A program made the position numbers and the translations under genes. Shown one piece after another: positions 1 through 8,473 of a stretch of DNA of 64,000 nt. Numbering within the stretch: position 1 is the stretch's first letter; every line of letters begins with the position of its first letter. A model generated the notes under the pieces. That model was not told the origin of the DNA. It searched no databases and saw nothing but the letters and a program-made list of their open reading frames with translations. Location of the stretch: the NCBI RefSeq assembly GCF_900106645.1, contig NZ_FNMV01000004.1, forward strand, positions 1-64,000, given 5' to 3'. The stretch is from Flavobacterium degerlachei. Lineage in GTDB: Bacteria > Bacteroidota > Bacteroidia > Flavobacteriales > Flavobacteriaceae.

Positions 1-75
1 GGAAGTAAGTTCGAAATATTCAACAATAATTTCTGGCAATAATAACTTGATCAGTTCGCTGTAGGAATCTTGCAT
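1..75 (-). CDS. ISAon1-type transposase, N-terminal region (partial)
   Basis: Twenty-five codons run from an ATG at 75 off the left edge of the window. The peptide starts MQDSYSELIKLLLPEIIVEY, which I recognise as the N-terminus of the short first protein of two-gene ISAon1-family insertion sequences of Bacteroidota. In complete elements this protein is about 120 residues long and is followed by the DDE transposase. Only the first fifth is visible, so whether the element is intact cannot be judged. The match is from memory. Confidence 0.6.
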   Translation of the reverse strand, partial: MQDSYSELIKLLLPEIIVEYFELTS

Positions 76-160
76 TGAGATATATTTTATAAATGCAAAA
101 GTCGTTATTTATATATTTCCCCACAACATTTAGACTTGATCCCTTTTGAACTTGATCCAT
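1..160 (-). mobile_element. End of an insertion sequence (ISAon1-type)
   Basis: The transposase start at 75 is followed outward by about 85 bases of non-coding DNA that contain the 9-mer ACTTGATCC twice (around 133-141 and 150-158) next to a CCCCACAAC stretch. This looks like the terminal region of the element. The exact outer end, the inverted repeat and any target duplication cannot be fixed because the other end lies outside the window. The element sits just beyond the terminator of tRNA-Val, so the tRNA is undamaged. Confidence 0.4.
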
Positions 161-196
161 TATTTTTCAGGGAGTTTTTTTTTGAGACTATTTTAC

Positions 197-229
197 AAAA
201 AAAAACTTCTCAATTTCTTGAGAAGTTTT
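197..229 (-). terminator. Terminator after tRNA-Val
   Basis: The arms 205-213 and 218-226 form a perfect 9-bp hairpin with a four-base loop. In the minus direction it is followed by a run of about nine T. It lies a few bases after the 3' end of the tRNA. Confidence 0.85.
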
Positions 230-231
230 GT

Positions 232-305
232 GGGCGATGAGGGGTTCGAACCCCCGACCCCCTCGGTGTAAACGAGGTGCTCTGAACCAGCTGAGCTAAT
301 CGCCC
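232..305 (-). tRNA. tRNA-Val (anticodon TAC)
   Basis: The 74-base minus-strand sequence folds as a cloverleaf. The acceptor arms are GGGCGAT and ATCGCCC, the D-arm has AGCTCAGCTGGTTCAGAGC, the anticodon stem CCTCG/CGAGG encloses loop TTTACAC with anticodon TAC, and the T-arm has GGGGGTTCGAACCCC. The CCA end is not encoded. It reads GUA and, by wobble, other valine codons. Confidence 0.95.
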
Positions 306-344
306 TAATGCAATTTGTTAATTTTCATTTCCTTATTGCGAGTG

Positions 345-374
345 CAAATATAAGACTGTTTTTTGAATAAACAA
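345..374 (-). promoter_or_regulatory. Promoter of tRNA-Val
   Basis: On the minus strand a TTG (372-374) is followed after exactly 19 bases by TATATTTG (345-352). This fits the Bacteroidota primary-sigma consensus TTTG/TTG, 17-23 nt, TAnnTTTG. It lies about 40 bases upstream of the tRNA. Confidence 0.75.
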
Positions 375-391
375 GCAAAAAATAAAAAAAA

Positions 392-1612
392 TTATAAAAT
401 TTCTGCAACTACAAATGTGCTCCCACCAATATAGATAAAGTCGGCGTCTTTTGCTGTTTGTTTTGCTTTTTTGTAAGCGTTTGTAATTGAATCGAATATC
501 TCTCCTTTTAAGTTGAATTCAAGTGCTTTTTTATATAGTATTTGAGAATTTAACCCTCTTGGATTATTTGGTCGGCTAAAATAATAAATTGCGTTTTTTG
601 GTAATAAAGGCAAAATCTCATCTAAATTTTTGTCATTGACTACTCCAAAGACAATATGTAATGTTTCAAAAGTTTCTTTTTCGATTTGATGTAATACAAT
701 AGATAGCCCCTCTTTGTTATGTGCTGTGTCGCAAATAATTTTAGGTGAATCACCTAGTTGCTGCCACCTCCCTTGAAGGTTGGTGTTTTTTACAACATGT
801 AACAGCCCTGACTTTGATTGAACATCAGATATATTAAATTCTGTCTGCGTATTTAGAATATGGATTGTCTGTTGAACCGTTTTTTTATTGTGGATTTGAT
901 AATCGCCAATTAAGTCAGAAGGATAGGTTTCTGAAATTAAATTGGAGGCAAAATATATTTCAGAATTACATTCTTCGGCTTTAGCCAAAAAGACTGGTTT
1001 TGTTTCGGGAGTGTATTCGCCAATAACGACTGGAGTATTGGGTTTAATTATGCCTGCTTTTTCAAAAGCAACCGCTTCGAGTGTATTTCCTAGGAATTGA
1101 GTATGGTCTAATCCTATATTGGTAATTACAGATACAACTGGTGTTATGATATTGGTTGCATCAAGTCTTCCGCCCATTCCCACCTCAATGATAGCAATAT
1201 CTACTTTTTCTTTCGAAAAATACTCAAATGCTAAGCCAACACTCATTTCGAAAAAACTGATGTCCTTAGATTCAAAAAAGCTTTTGTTGGTATTGATGAA
1301 TTCACAAACGAATTCTTCCGAAATATCTAGTCCGTTAATTTTGATTCGTTCTCGAAAATCTTTTAAGTGAGGGGAGGTGTAGAGTCCTACTTTATAGCCA
1401 GCTTCTTGTAATATTGAGGATAACATGTGCGAAGTAGAACCTTTTCCATTGGTACCTGCAACATGAATGCTTTTTAAATTTTGTTGCGGATTATCAAGAT
1501 GATTAACCAGTAGGTGGGTGTTTGTTAAATCCTTTTTATAGGCGGATGCACCCTGAAGTTGATACATAGGAAGTTGATTAAACATCCATTCTGTAGTTTC
1601 GTGATAATTCAT
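392..1612 (-). CDS. folC: Bifunctional folylpolyglutamate synthase / dihydrofolate synthase
   Basis: This cytosolic Mur-ligase-type enzyme adds glutamate to dihydropteroate and to reduced folates using ATP. Its 406 residues match the family length. The P-loop GTNGKGST lies near residues 53-60, followed by the family-typical YTSPHL and ERI motifs, the central signature EVGMGGRLDATN, and the C-terminal ligase domain with CDTAHN. It is last in the run exbB-exbD-tonB-folC, 51 bases after tonB, and is probably co-transcribed without a functional link. Confidence 0.95.
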   Translation of the reverse strand: MNYHETTEWMFNQLPMYQLQGASAYKKDLTNTHLLVNHLDNPQQNLKSIHVAGTNGKGSTSHMLSSILQEAGYKVGLYTSPHLKDFRERIKINGLDISEEFVCEFINTNKSFFESKDISFFEMSVGLAFEYFSKEKVDIAIIEVGMGGRLDATNIITPVVSVITNIGLDHTQFLGNTLEAVAFEKAGIIKPNTPVVIGEYTPETKPVFLAKAEECNSEIYFASNLISETYPSDLIGDYQIHNKKTVQQTIHILNTQTEFNISDVQSKSGLLHVVKNTNLQGRWQQLGDSPKIICDTAHNKEGLSIVLHQIEKETFETLHIVFGVVNDKNLDEILPLLPKNAIYYFSRPNNPRGLNSQILYKKALEFNLKGEIFDSITNAYKKAKQTAKDADFIYIGGSTFVVAEIL

Positions 1613-1663
1613 TGTTTTTGATGTTTTGATAATTAAATAGTGTCTTAAATTATCAATTGGATA

Positions 1664-2461
1664 TTATTCCCCCAGTTTGAAATTAACGGTTATGAAACCT
1701 ATTTGGGTTTCAGGGGCATTTGAATCAGCTTGCCATTTGTATTTTCTGGCTGTTGCCAATGCTGGTTCTACAAGACATGGGTTTGTATTTGTGGTTCCCT
1801 TAGTATATTTGGCTGCAATAACGTTCCCGTTTCTGTTTACCGTGATTTGAACCACCACAGTACCAAATTCGTTGCACTTTTGTACTTCCTTACCTCTTGA
1901 GCTGATACTTCTTCCGTTCAGTCCCCAGCCACTTCCGTTTCCAGTTCCGCTTCCGGAACCATAGTAACTGTTTGCGTATGGATCGCCGTTTAGACTTCCT
2001 TTATCACCAGCGACATTGTCGTTGCCTTCTCCTCCTTTTGCTTTCCCGTCTGATTTGGGTCCGTTTATTAAGCTGGAAAGTGCATCCGAAGTACTTTTTG
2101 AAGGCTTTGGACTTTCTTTTGGTTTTGGTTTAACCTCTTCTTTTGCTACTTCTTTTGTAGGCTGTGCTTTTTTGACCTGCTTCATCACGACCGCTTCCTC
2201 GATGTCTTGTGAAAGTATCTCGTCCTCGCTTGAGGCTGCTTGTTTTGCAGCGGTTGTTTTAGGTGCTGATTGGATCGCTTCTGTAGGTTGTATTTCTCCA
2301 GAGCCAAACTCAGTTGTTCCAAAGTTAATGGCAATTCCGTTTTCAGGTGGAGGGTCTAAATAAGTTAATCCTAAATAAAAAAACAAAACAAACATGATCA
2401 CAAAAAGAACTGATGTGATGATAAATGAGTTTTTTTCTTCTTTTGTTTCTAAATATTTCAT
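1664..2461 (-). CDS. TonB-like energy transducer
   Basis: This is a periplasm-spanning TonB protein that would pass the ExbB/ExbD proton-motive signal to outer-membrane receptors. From the ATG at 2461 (MKYLETKEEKNS) it has about 265 residues: a short cytoplasmic start, one membrane helix (about residues 14-34), a Pro/Lys-rich linker, a Gly/Asn-rich stretch, and a C-terminal TonB-like domain ending in ITVNFKLGE. An in-frame ATG at 2488 would add nine residues; I prefer the later one because homologues begin at MKYLE. It follows exbD by 34 bases. Confidence 0.85.
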   Translation of the reverse strand: MKYLETKEEKNSFIITSVLFVIMFVLFFYLGLTYLDPPPENGIAINFGTTEFGSGEIQPTEAIQSAPKTTAAKQAASSEDEILSQDIEEAVVMKQVKKAQPTKEVAKEEVKPKPKESPKPSKSTSDALSSLINGPKSDGKAKGGEGNDNVAGDKGSLNGDPYANSYYGSGSGTGNGSGWGLNGRSISSRGKEVQKCNEFGTVVVQITVNRNGNVIAAKYTKGTTNTNPCLVEPALATARKYKWQADSNAPETQIGFITVNFKLGE

Positions 2462-2494
2462 GTAGAATCTATCTTTTTTGAGGGTCAACTAAAA

Positions 2495-2887
2495 TTATTT
2501 TGGCCTTACGGCTAAAACAACTTTGATTTGGTTTCTGTTTGCGATATCCAAAACATTGACTGCTTTTTCTATTGGAACCCCTTCTTCTGCTCTTAAAATG
2601 ATTGCTTTCTCCTTGTCTGCAGAAAATAGTGTTAATAGTTTTGCCTCTAACTCAGTTTCTGATACTGGCTCTTTATCAATGAAAAACTCTAATTCTTTAT
2701 TTATGCTCACTGCTATATTCTTATTGCTGTCTGTTTTTCCTTTTGCTTTAGGGAGTACTAAATCCAAAGCATTTGTGGTTACCATGGTAGATGTAAGCAT
2801 AAAGAATATCAGTAATAAGAATACAATATCTGTCATGGATGACATATTGAATTCGGCACTAACTTTATTTCGTCCTCTTAAATTCAT
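2495..2887 (-). CDS. exbD: Biopolymer transporter ExbD/TolR
   Basis: A 130-residue inner-membrane protein with a single N-terminal helix and a periplasmic domain, the ExbD/TolR layout. The start carries the family hallmark FNMSSMTDIVFLLLIFFM with the membrane aspartate of the proton channel (about residue 19), then the PKAKGKT region and a compact periplasmic domain. With the upstream ExbB and downstream TonB it forms the energising complex. It is separated from exbB by about 33 bases and is very likely in the same transcript. Confidence 0.93.
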   Translation of the reverse strand: MNLRGRNKVSAEFNMSSMTDIVFLLLIFFMLTSTMVTTNALDLVLPKAKGKTDSNKNIAVSINKELEFFIDKEPVSETELEAKLLTLFSADKEKAIILRAEEGVPIEKAVNVLDIANRNQIKVVLAVRPK

Positions 2888-2920
2888 AAGTAGATTATTT
2901 TTTTATTGAAATCCCTAATG

Positions 2921-3625
2921 TTATGCAGGATCGTTTAGTAAATCCAAAAAGTCAACGGCATTGGCTTCCATTTGATGAACAATTTTGTCCGTTTTTACAA
3001 CTAAGTGATTGTAACCTACATAAGCGATAATACCTACTACTAATCCAACAACTGTTGTTGTCATTGCAGTGTAAATCCCTTCTGAAAGTGCTCCAACCTC
3101 AATTTGCCCACCTGCAGTTGCCATTTTATGAAATGCTTGAATCATCCCTACAACTGTTCCTAGGAAACCGGTCATAGGACCTGCTCCAGAAATGGTGGCT
3201 AGCATACTTACATTTTTTTCGAGCTTGTATATTTCTAATTTTCCGGCATTTTCAATTGCGGTATTAATGTCTTCAAGAGGTCTGCCTATTCTGGATATTC
3301 CTTTTTCAATTAATCGGGCAACAGGGGATTTAGAATGTGCGCAGGCAATTTTTGCATTGTCAATGCGGCCATTTTTAATATTTTCTCTGATTTGTCCCAT
3401 GAAATTGGGGTCAATTTGAGAGGCAGCATTAATAGCCATCAAGCGCTCAAAATATAGGTAAAGTGCGGCAAAAAACATCAAAAATAAGGCGGTCATTATG
3501 ATCTGACCAGCTAATCCTCCGCTTGTTAGTAATTCAATAATGGATAATGTTTTTTCAACTGGAACAGCATCGGCTAAATTTTCTTGTGCAACAGATAGGG
3601 TATCTGCTTGTAACAATATACTCAT
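2921..3625 (-). CDS. exbB: MotA/TolQ/ExbB proton channel family protein
   Basis: The 234-residue inner-membrane protein has an extended N-terminus, a first membrane helix (about residues 36-60), a cytoplasmic loop, and two C-terminal helices with the conserved GPMTGFLGTVVGMIQAF and EGIYTAMTTTVVGL motifs of ExbB/TolQ. It forms the pentameric channel around ExbD and heads the exbB-exbD-tonB-folC run. This module is a plausible energy source for the SusC transporters further along the window, though genomes of this group usually carry several such modules. Confidence 0.93.
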   Translation of the reverse strand: MSILLQADTLSVAQENLADAVPVEKTLSIIELLTSGGLAGQIIMTALFLMFFAALYLYFERLMAINAASQIDPNFMGQIRENIKNGRIDNAKIACAHSKSPVARLIEKGISRIGRPLEDINTAIENAGKLEIYKLEKNVSMLATISGAGPMTGFLGTVVGMIQAFHKMATAGGQIEVGALSEGIYTAMTTTVVGLVVGIIAYVGYNHLVVKTDKIVHQMEANAVDFLDLLNDPA

Positions 3626-3758
3626 AGAAATTTTCTTTATTATGGAAACGCTAATATATTATAAAAATTGTTATCTTATTTAAGATAATAATATCAAACA
3701 AAAATAATATTAATTGTGGTTGTTCTATTCAATATTCGAGCCAATTTTTATATTTTAG

Positions 3759-3811
3759 TAAAAAAAGTCAGTTCGATAAATTCGCGTTAAGGCGTTTTTA
3801 TCGAACTGACT
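3759..3811 (-). terminator. Terminator of the dehydrogenase gene
   Basis: The inverted repeat 3766-3780 / 3797-3811 pairs perfectly over 15 bases (AGTCAGTTCGATAAA and its complement). In the minus direction a run of seven T follows. It lies about 50 bases after the stop of the gene at 3864. Confidence 0.85.
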
Positions 3812-3863
3812 AATAAGTATTATTGTAGGCTATTAAATAATGAAGCGTCCCGAAACGGAATTG

Positions 3864-5090
3864 TTATACCAATTGTTTCAAGGCAATTTCAAAAGCTGTA
3901 GCGCTTATGTTTGTTTTTGAGCTATTTAATGCGTGTGCTTTTTCAATAGCATTTTTTATAGTTGATGAAGTGTCCTGGAAAATGGCTTCATCAGTCATTT
4001 GTACTTTCTTTTCCATGAAATAAGCAAAAACTCTTGCCATACCACAGTTTGAAATAAAGTCAGGAATCAAACTTACTTTATGGTCGACGTCTTCCATTAT
4101 AGAACCAAAAAAGATTTCCTTATCGGCAAAAGGAACATTAGCGCCACAAGAAATAACTTCTAGTCCATTAGCAATTAAACTATCAATTTGAGATTGTGCA
4201 ACTAATCTTGAAGCTGCGCAAGGAGTGAAAATTTCAGCACCAATTGTCCAGATTTTTTCATTGATTTCTTCAAAAGGAATCATATTTTCTGCAACTAATT
4301 TATTACCATCTTTAGAAAGGAATAATGATTTTATTTCTTCAAAAGAGAATCCTTCTTCGTTTATTAATCCACCATCTCTATCGATTATACCTATTACTTT
4401 AGCACCCATTTCAGCTAAATAGAAAGCTGCTGCTGAACCTACATTTCCAAAACCTTGTACAATGGCTTTCTTTCCTTTTACATTTCCACCATAAATAGAG
4501 TAGAAGTGGCGAACAGCTTCTGCAACACCAAAACCAGTGATCATATCTGCAACGGTATATTTTCGAGAAACATCTGGTGAGAATTTTGGGTTTTCGATCA
4601 CCTTAACAACACCTTGACGCAATTGACCAATTCTATTGATTTTATCAGCTTCAGTAGGCTTGAAATGACCGTTAAAAACACCTTCTTGTGGATGCCAAAC
4701 ACCACATTCTTCCGTCATAGGGATTACTTCGTGAATTTCATCTACATTTAAATCACCACCTGTTCCGTAATAGCTTTTCAATAATGGTGATACGGCTTTA
4801 TACCAGCGTTGCAACACACCTTTTTTTCTTGGGTCATTAGGGTCAAAGTTAATTCCAGATTTAGCACCACCAATTGCTGGTCCAGATACTGTGAATTTTA
4901 CTTCCATGGTTTTTGCCAAAGACAATACTTCATTTATATCTAATCCTTTTCTCATTCTGGTACCACCACCAGCTGCTCCACCACGAAGTGAATTAATCAC
5001 TGTCCATCCTTCAGCTTCAGTTTCGGCATCTTTCCAGTTAAAAACAATTTCAGGCTCTTTATTTTCAAATTTCTTTAATAAATCTTTCAT
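3864..5090 (-). CDS. Glu/Leu/Phe/Val family amino-acid dehydrogenase
   Basis: A 408-residue cytosolic oxidative deaminase. The N-terminal substrate domain carries GGAAGGGTRM and the catalytic-lysine region GPAIGGAKSGI (about residues 72-82). The nucleotide-binding domain has the glycine motif GFGNVGSAA (about residue 214) followed by an acidic strand end, IIDRDG, which often goes with NAD preference. The family annotation could be glutamate or branched-chain dehydrogenase; the sequence alone does not settle the substrate. It is monocistronic, with its own terminator and a -7 box (TATATTTG, 5116-5123) about 25 bases before the start. Confidence 0.88.
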   Translation of the reverse strand: MKDLLKKFENKEPEIVFNWKDAETEAEGWTVINSLRGGAAGGGTRMRKGLDINEVLSLAKTMEVKFTVSGPAIGGAKSGINFDPNDPRKKGVLQRWYKAVSPLLKSYYGTGGDLNVDEIHEVIPMTEECGVWHPQEGVFNGHFKPTEADKINRIGQLRQGVVKVIENPKFSPDVSRKYTVADMITGFGVAEAVRHFYSIYGGNVKGKKAIVQGFGNVGSAAAFYLAEMGAKVIGIIDRDGGLINEEGFSFEEIKSLFLSKDGNKLVAENMIPFEEINEKIWTIGAEIFTPCAASRLVAQSQIDSLIANGLEVISCGANVPFADKEIFFGSIMEDVDHKVSLIPDFISNCGMARVFAYFMEKKVQMTDEAIFQDTSSTIKNAIEKAHALNSSKTNISATAFEIALKQLV

Positions 5091-5158
5091 TTAGTTGCGA
5101 TATGTTTAATTTGTACAAATATAAAAATTAGTATTATGTGTATAGTTTATTTTGAATT

Positions 5159-6229
5159 TTATTTCAATTGATGAATTATTCCTGAACTATGGTCTGTGTT
5201 TGCTCCTGTTACACTAGATAATACGTTGACTTCTTCTCGTAATTTTAGAATTCCAAGTAAGGCAAAAATCAAGGCCTCTTTAAACTCTAGAATTTTAGGG
5301 GAAGGGATTATTATTTTAATTTTGGGAATATGATTCTGGATTGTTTCAATAAAAAAATCATTGTATGCACCACCACCAGTTATAAAAAGGCTAGCTTGTT
5401 TATTAGGCAGAGCCAATGCTATTTGAATGGCTGCATGTTCCGTGAAAGTCCTTAACTTATCTTCAATGCTAATTTCGAAATTTTCGATAAGAGGCAAAAC
5501 AGTTTCTTTTACAAATTCAAATCCCAATGATTTAGGGTATTTTGTTTGGTAATAAGCTAGGTCGTTTAGTTTGTCCAATAAATTTTGATTGATTTTTCCA
5601 GATCTTGAAATTGATCCTTTATCATCATAATTCAATCCCAATTGGTTAGCATAAAAATTTAAAACGGTATTTACTGGAGAGATATCAAAGGCTACACGTT
5701 TGCCGTTTTCTTCAAAAGAAACATTCGAAAAGCCACCTAAATTCATGCAGTAATCGTATTCTGGAAATAAAATACGGTCGCCAATAGGAACCAAGGGAGC
5801 GCCCTGGCCTCCTAATTGCACATCTTGTACTCTAAAATCACAAACGACCAATTGCTGAATTAAGTTTGAAATTTCGGCTAAGTTTCCAATTTGAAGTGTA
5901 ATTCCATTTTGGGGTTGATGCAAAATCGTGTGTCCATGAGAGCAAACTGCATCTAATTTTGTAATTTTATGTCTTTCGATAAAATCAGAAATAACGGAAG
6001 CCAGAAGCGTAGTGTATTCTTGGTTCGTACTTTTTAGCTCGGCTTGAGAGAAATCCACAGCTAACTTTAGAATGTCTACCCATTCATTACTGTAAGAAAC
6101 GGTTTCGCTTTCAAGAATTTTGAAATCCCATTTGTCGTTGTTTTTGTGGAATTCTATATGGGCCAAATCGATTCCGTCAAGTGATGTTCCTGACATAACT
6201 CCGATAACGTTGTAATAATCCTGTTTCAT
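5159..6229 (-). CDS. anmK: Anhydro-N-acetylmuramic acid kinase
   Basis: This cytosolic enzyme opens and phosphorylates 1,6-anhydro-MurNAc from recycled peptidoglycan, giving MurNAc-6-phosphate. The 356 residues show the ATP site GVMSGTSLDGIDLAHI at the start, GGQGAPLVPIGD near residue 150, NLGGFSNVSF near 165, the acidic-base region FDISPVNTVLN, and TGGGAYNDFF near 285. All are diagnostic for AnmK. Another recycling enzyme, Mpl, is encoded at 35 kb. The promoter -7 box is only 4 bases before the ATG, which predicts a leaderless mRNA. Confidence 0.93.
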   Translation of the reverse strand: MKQDYYNVIGVMSGTSLDGIDLAHIEFHKNNDKWDFKILESETVSYSNEWVDILKLAVDFSQAELKSTNQEYTTLLASVISDFIERHKITKLDAVCSHGHTILHQPQNGITLQIGNLAEISNLIQQLVVCDFRVQDVQLGGQGAPLVPIGDRILFPEYDYCMNLGGFSNVSFEENGKRVAFDISPVNTVLNFYANQLGLNYDDKGSISRSGKINQNLLDKLNDLAYYQTKYPKSLGFEFVKETVLPLIENFEISIEDKLRTFTEHAAIQIALALPNKQASLFITGGGAYNDFFIETIQNHIPKIKIIIPSPKILEFKEALIFALLGILKLREEVNVLSSVTGANTDHSSGIIHQLK

Positions 6230-6233
6230 AGGG

Positions 6234-6266
6234 CAAATTTACAAATCAAAATTGATAATTTCACAA
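6234..6266 (-). promoter_or_regulatory. Promoter of anmK, predicted leaderless
   Basis: On the minus strand TTG (6264-6266) is followed after 22 bases by TAAATTTG (6234-6241). Only CCCT separates this box from the ATG at 6229. With the usual spacing, transcription would begin at or next to the start codon. Confidence 0.65.
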
Positions 6267-6448
6267 GAAAAAAGTATCTTTGACTACTTTATTTAAATAA
6301 AAAGCAGGATAAATTAAACAATGTAAAATAATCGTCAATTCTTCAGTGGAATAGTAAATAAATCGGTTCTAAATTTAAATCTAAGTTATGGATTTATATT
6401 TTTGTTTTATAAGAAGAGTTTGCAAACTAATAAAAAAGTTATATAGTT

Positions 6449-7588
6449 ATGGATTTTAATCTAACAGAAGAGCAGTTAATGATTCAACAAGCCGCTAGAG
6501 ATTTTGCTCAAACCGAATTGTTGCCGGGAGTAATTGAAAGAGATGAGTTTTCGAAATTCCCAACCGAGCAAGTTAAGAAAATGGCTGAGCTTGGCTTTTT
6601 AGGAATGATGGTTGACCCCAAATACGGAGGTTCTGGATTGGATAGTGTTTCTTATGTTTTAGCTATTACGGAAATCGCAAAAATAGATGCGTCTGCGGCA
6701 GTTATTATGTCTGTGAATAATTCGTTAGTTTGTGCCGGATTAGAGAAATACTGTAACGAAGAGCAAAAAATGAAATACCTTGTTCCCCTTGCCAAAGGAG
6801 AAGTAATAGGTGCTTTTTGTTTGTCTGAGCCAGAAGCGGGTTCTGATGCGACTTCGCAAAAAACAACAGCAATCGATAAAGGAGACCATTATTTGTTAAA
6901 CGGGACTAAAAACTGGATTACAAACGGATCTTCTGCTTCTACCTATATTATCATTGCACAAACGGATATCGAGAAAGGACATAAGGGAATCAATGCCTTT
7001 ATAGTTGAAAAAGGTTGGGCTGGATTTGATATTGGTCCAAAAGAAAAGAAAATGGGGATTCGTGGATCAGATACACACTCTTTACTTTTTAATGATGTAA
7101 AAGTACCTAAGGAAAATAGAATAGGAGAAGACGGATTTGGATTCAATTTTGCCATGAGCGTTTTAAATGGTGGAAGAATAGGAATTGCATCTCAAGCTTT
7201 AGGAATAGCAACGGGTTCTTATGAATTAGCATTGAAATATTCTCAGGAGCGTAAAGCTTTTGGAAAAGAAATTTTTAAACATCAAGCGATAGCTTTTAAA
7301 TTAGCAGATATGGCGACTCAAATTATGGCAGCCAAAATGTTATGTCTAAAAGCTGCATCAGAAAAAGATGAAGGAAAAGATATTTCTCAGTCAGGAGCAA
7401 TGGCCAAATTATTTGCTTCGCAAACAGCGATGGACACTACAATTGAAGCAGTACAAATTCATGGTGGAAATGGCTATGTAGCAGAATATCATGTGGAACG
7501 TATGATGCGTGACGCAAAAATTACTCAGATATATGAGGGAACTTCAGAAATACAACGTATTGTGATTTCTAGAACTTTAGTCTCTTAA
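6449..7588 (+). CDS. Acyl-CoA dehydrogenase
   Basis: A 379-residue FAD enzyme that introduces the alpha-beta double bond into acyl-CoA during fatty-acid or branched-chain breakdown. It shows the family signature CLSEPEAGSDA (about residues 126-136), the FAD-contact stretch NWITNGSSAS, the ERKAFGKEI motif, and the C-terminal QIYEGTSEIQR that carries the catalytic glutamate in short-chain and butyryl-CoA-type members. Length and residues fit a functional short-chain-type enzyme. It is alone between a divergent anmK and its own terminator; a possible -7 box TATTTTTG lies at 6397-6404. Confidence 0.93.
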   Translation: MDFNLTEEQLMIQQAARDFAQTELLPGVIERDEFSKFPTEQVKKMAELGFLGMMVDPKYGGSGLDSVSYVLAITEIAKIDASAAVIMSVNNSLVCAGLEKYCNEEQKMKYLVPLAKGEVIGAFCLSEPEAGSDATSQKTTAIDKGDHYLLNGTKNWITNGSSASTYIIIAQTDIEKGHKGINAFIVEKGWAGFDIGPKEKKMGIRGSDTHSLLFNDVKVPKENRIGEDGFGFNFAMSVLNGGRIGIASQALGIATGSYELALKYSQERKAFGKEIFKHQAIAFKLADMATQIMAAKMLCLKAASEKDEGKDISQSGAMAKLFASQTAMDTTIEAVQIHGGNGYVAEYHVERMMRDAKITQIYEGTSEIQRIVISRTLVS

Positions 7589-7610
7589 ATAGAATTTAAT
7601 ATCCTTTTGA

Positions 7611-7652
7611 AAACCCTTTCAAGTTTCGATTTGAAAGGGTTTTTATTTTTTA
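7611..7652 (+). terminator. Terminator of the acyl-CoA dehydrogenase gene
   Basis: A perfect 12-bp inverted repeat (7611-7622 and 7631-7642, AAACCCTTTCAA) with an 8-base loop, followed by TTATTTTTTATT, about 25 bases after the stop codon. Confidence 0.88.
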
Positions 7653-7815
7653 TTCTAATTTTTAATACATTTACCAAAACACATTTATTTACGAAGATTT
7701 AAAATATTGGTATTTGCGCGTTCATAAATTGTTTAGAACTTTAAGTTCTGGACAAATAAAGTGATTTTGGATTGTGTAGTATTTATATTTTCTCCGCATT
7801 AGTCATGTAGGTTAG

Positions 7816-7983
7816 ATGGTTATGAATGGCGCAATCTCATCGCATCTTTTTGTTTTAGGGATAGAAGTGCAGAACGATGGGGGCGTCCTTTTTATTATGG
7901 CGGTAATTAGCTTTCTTTGTTGTTCGGTTTTAGTATTTCAAAATAAGAATGAAATACCCAACTTGTTAAAATTAAAGTTCTAA
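7816..7983 (+). pseudogene. C-terminal remnant of a DoxX-like membrane protein
   Basis: A 55-codon open stretch has an ATG at 7816, with an in-frame stop TAG just before it, and a TAA at 7981-7983. Its product contains HLFVLGIEVQNDGGVLF, then a hydrophobic helix and FQNKNEIPNLL. This resembles the C-terminal quarter of small four-helix DoxX-family proteins of Flavobacteriaceae, whose last part typically reads LGIEV..DGG.LF plus a helix. The 5' part is not recognisable between 7653 and 7815. I read this as a decayed gene, but a genuine one-helix small protein is possible. Confidence 0.45.
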
Positions 7984-7984
7984 T

Positions 7985-8473
7985 ATGCTAATAGTATCCA
8001 TAAAAAACAGCTTAAGCAAATTGGTTGATTTACTCAATCAAATCTCAAATTCAGAGTACTCAAATCAATGTGCGGCATTGAGTAACTCCACTATTGGGGA
8101 ACATTCAAGACATATTATTGAAATGTTTCAATGCCTTGAAAATAATTATGATTCGGGTATTGTCAATTATGATCAACGCGAACGAAATATACGGATTCAA
8201 ACGGATACTGATTTTGCGATAAGTCAGATTGGAATTATCCAGAATTCTTTGGAAAAAGAAAATAAAAAAATGGAATTGCAGCAAATTATTGATGGCGAAG
8301 AAATTCGAGTTGAAAGCAGTTATCTTAGAGAGTTGCTTTATAATCTAGAGCATTGTATCCATCACCAAGCTTTGATAAAAGTAGCTGTTTTGCAAAATCC
8401 CGCCATTTTAGTTTGTGAAAATTTTGGAGTGGCTCGTTCAACAATTGAATATAGAGAGCAATGTGCACAGTAA
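7985..8473 (+). CDS. DinB-like four-helix-bundle protein
   Basis: The 162 residues are mainly helical. GEHSRHIIEM (about residue 38) and EHCIHHQALI (about residue 122) place histidines where DinB/YfiT-type four-helix bundles bind a metal ion. Members act as thiol-dependent transferases or stress proteins, but no substrate can be inferred here. The gene starts just after the DoxX-like remnant and overlaps the next gene by 13 bases, so the two are translationally coupled. Confidence 0.75.
   Translation: MLIVSIKNSLSKLVDLLNQISNSEYSNQCAALSNSTIGEHSRHIIEMFQCLENNYDSGIVNYDQRERNIRIQTDTDFAISQIGIIQNSLEKENKKMELQQIIDGEEIRVESSYLRELLYNLEHCIHHQALIKVAVLQNPAILVCENFGVARSTIEYREQCAQ

Noticed and set aside
7840-7875. 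Possible fifth copy of the hairpin repeat (GGGATAGAAGTG)
   Set aside because: The similarity ends after about 12 bases, and the stretch is part of the DoxX-like coding remnant.
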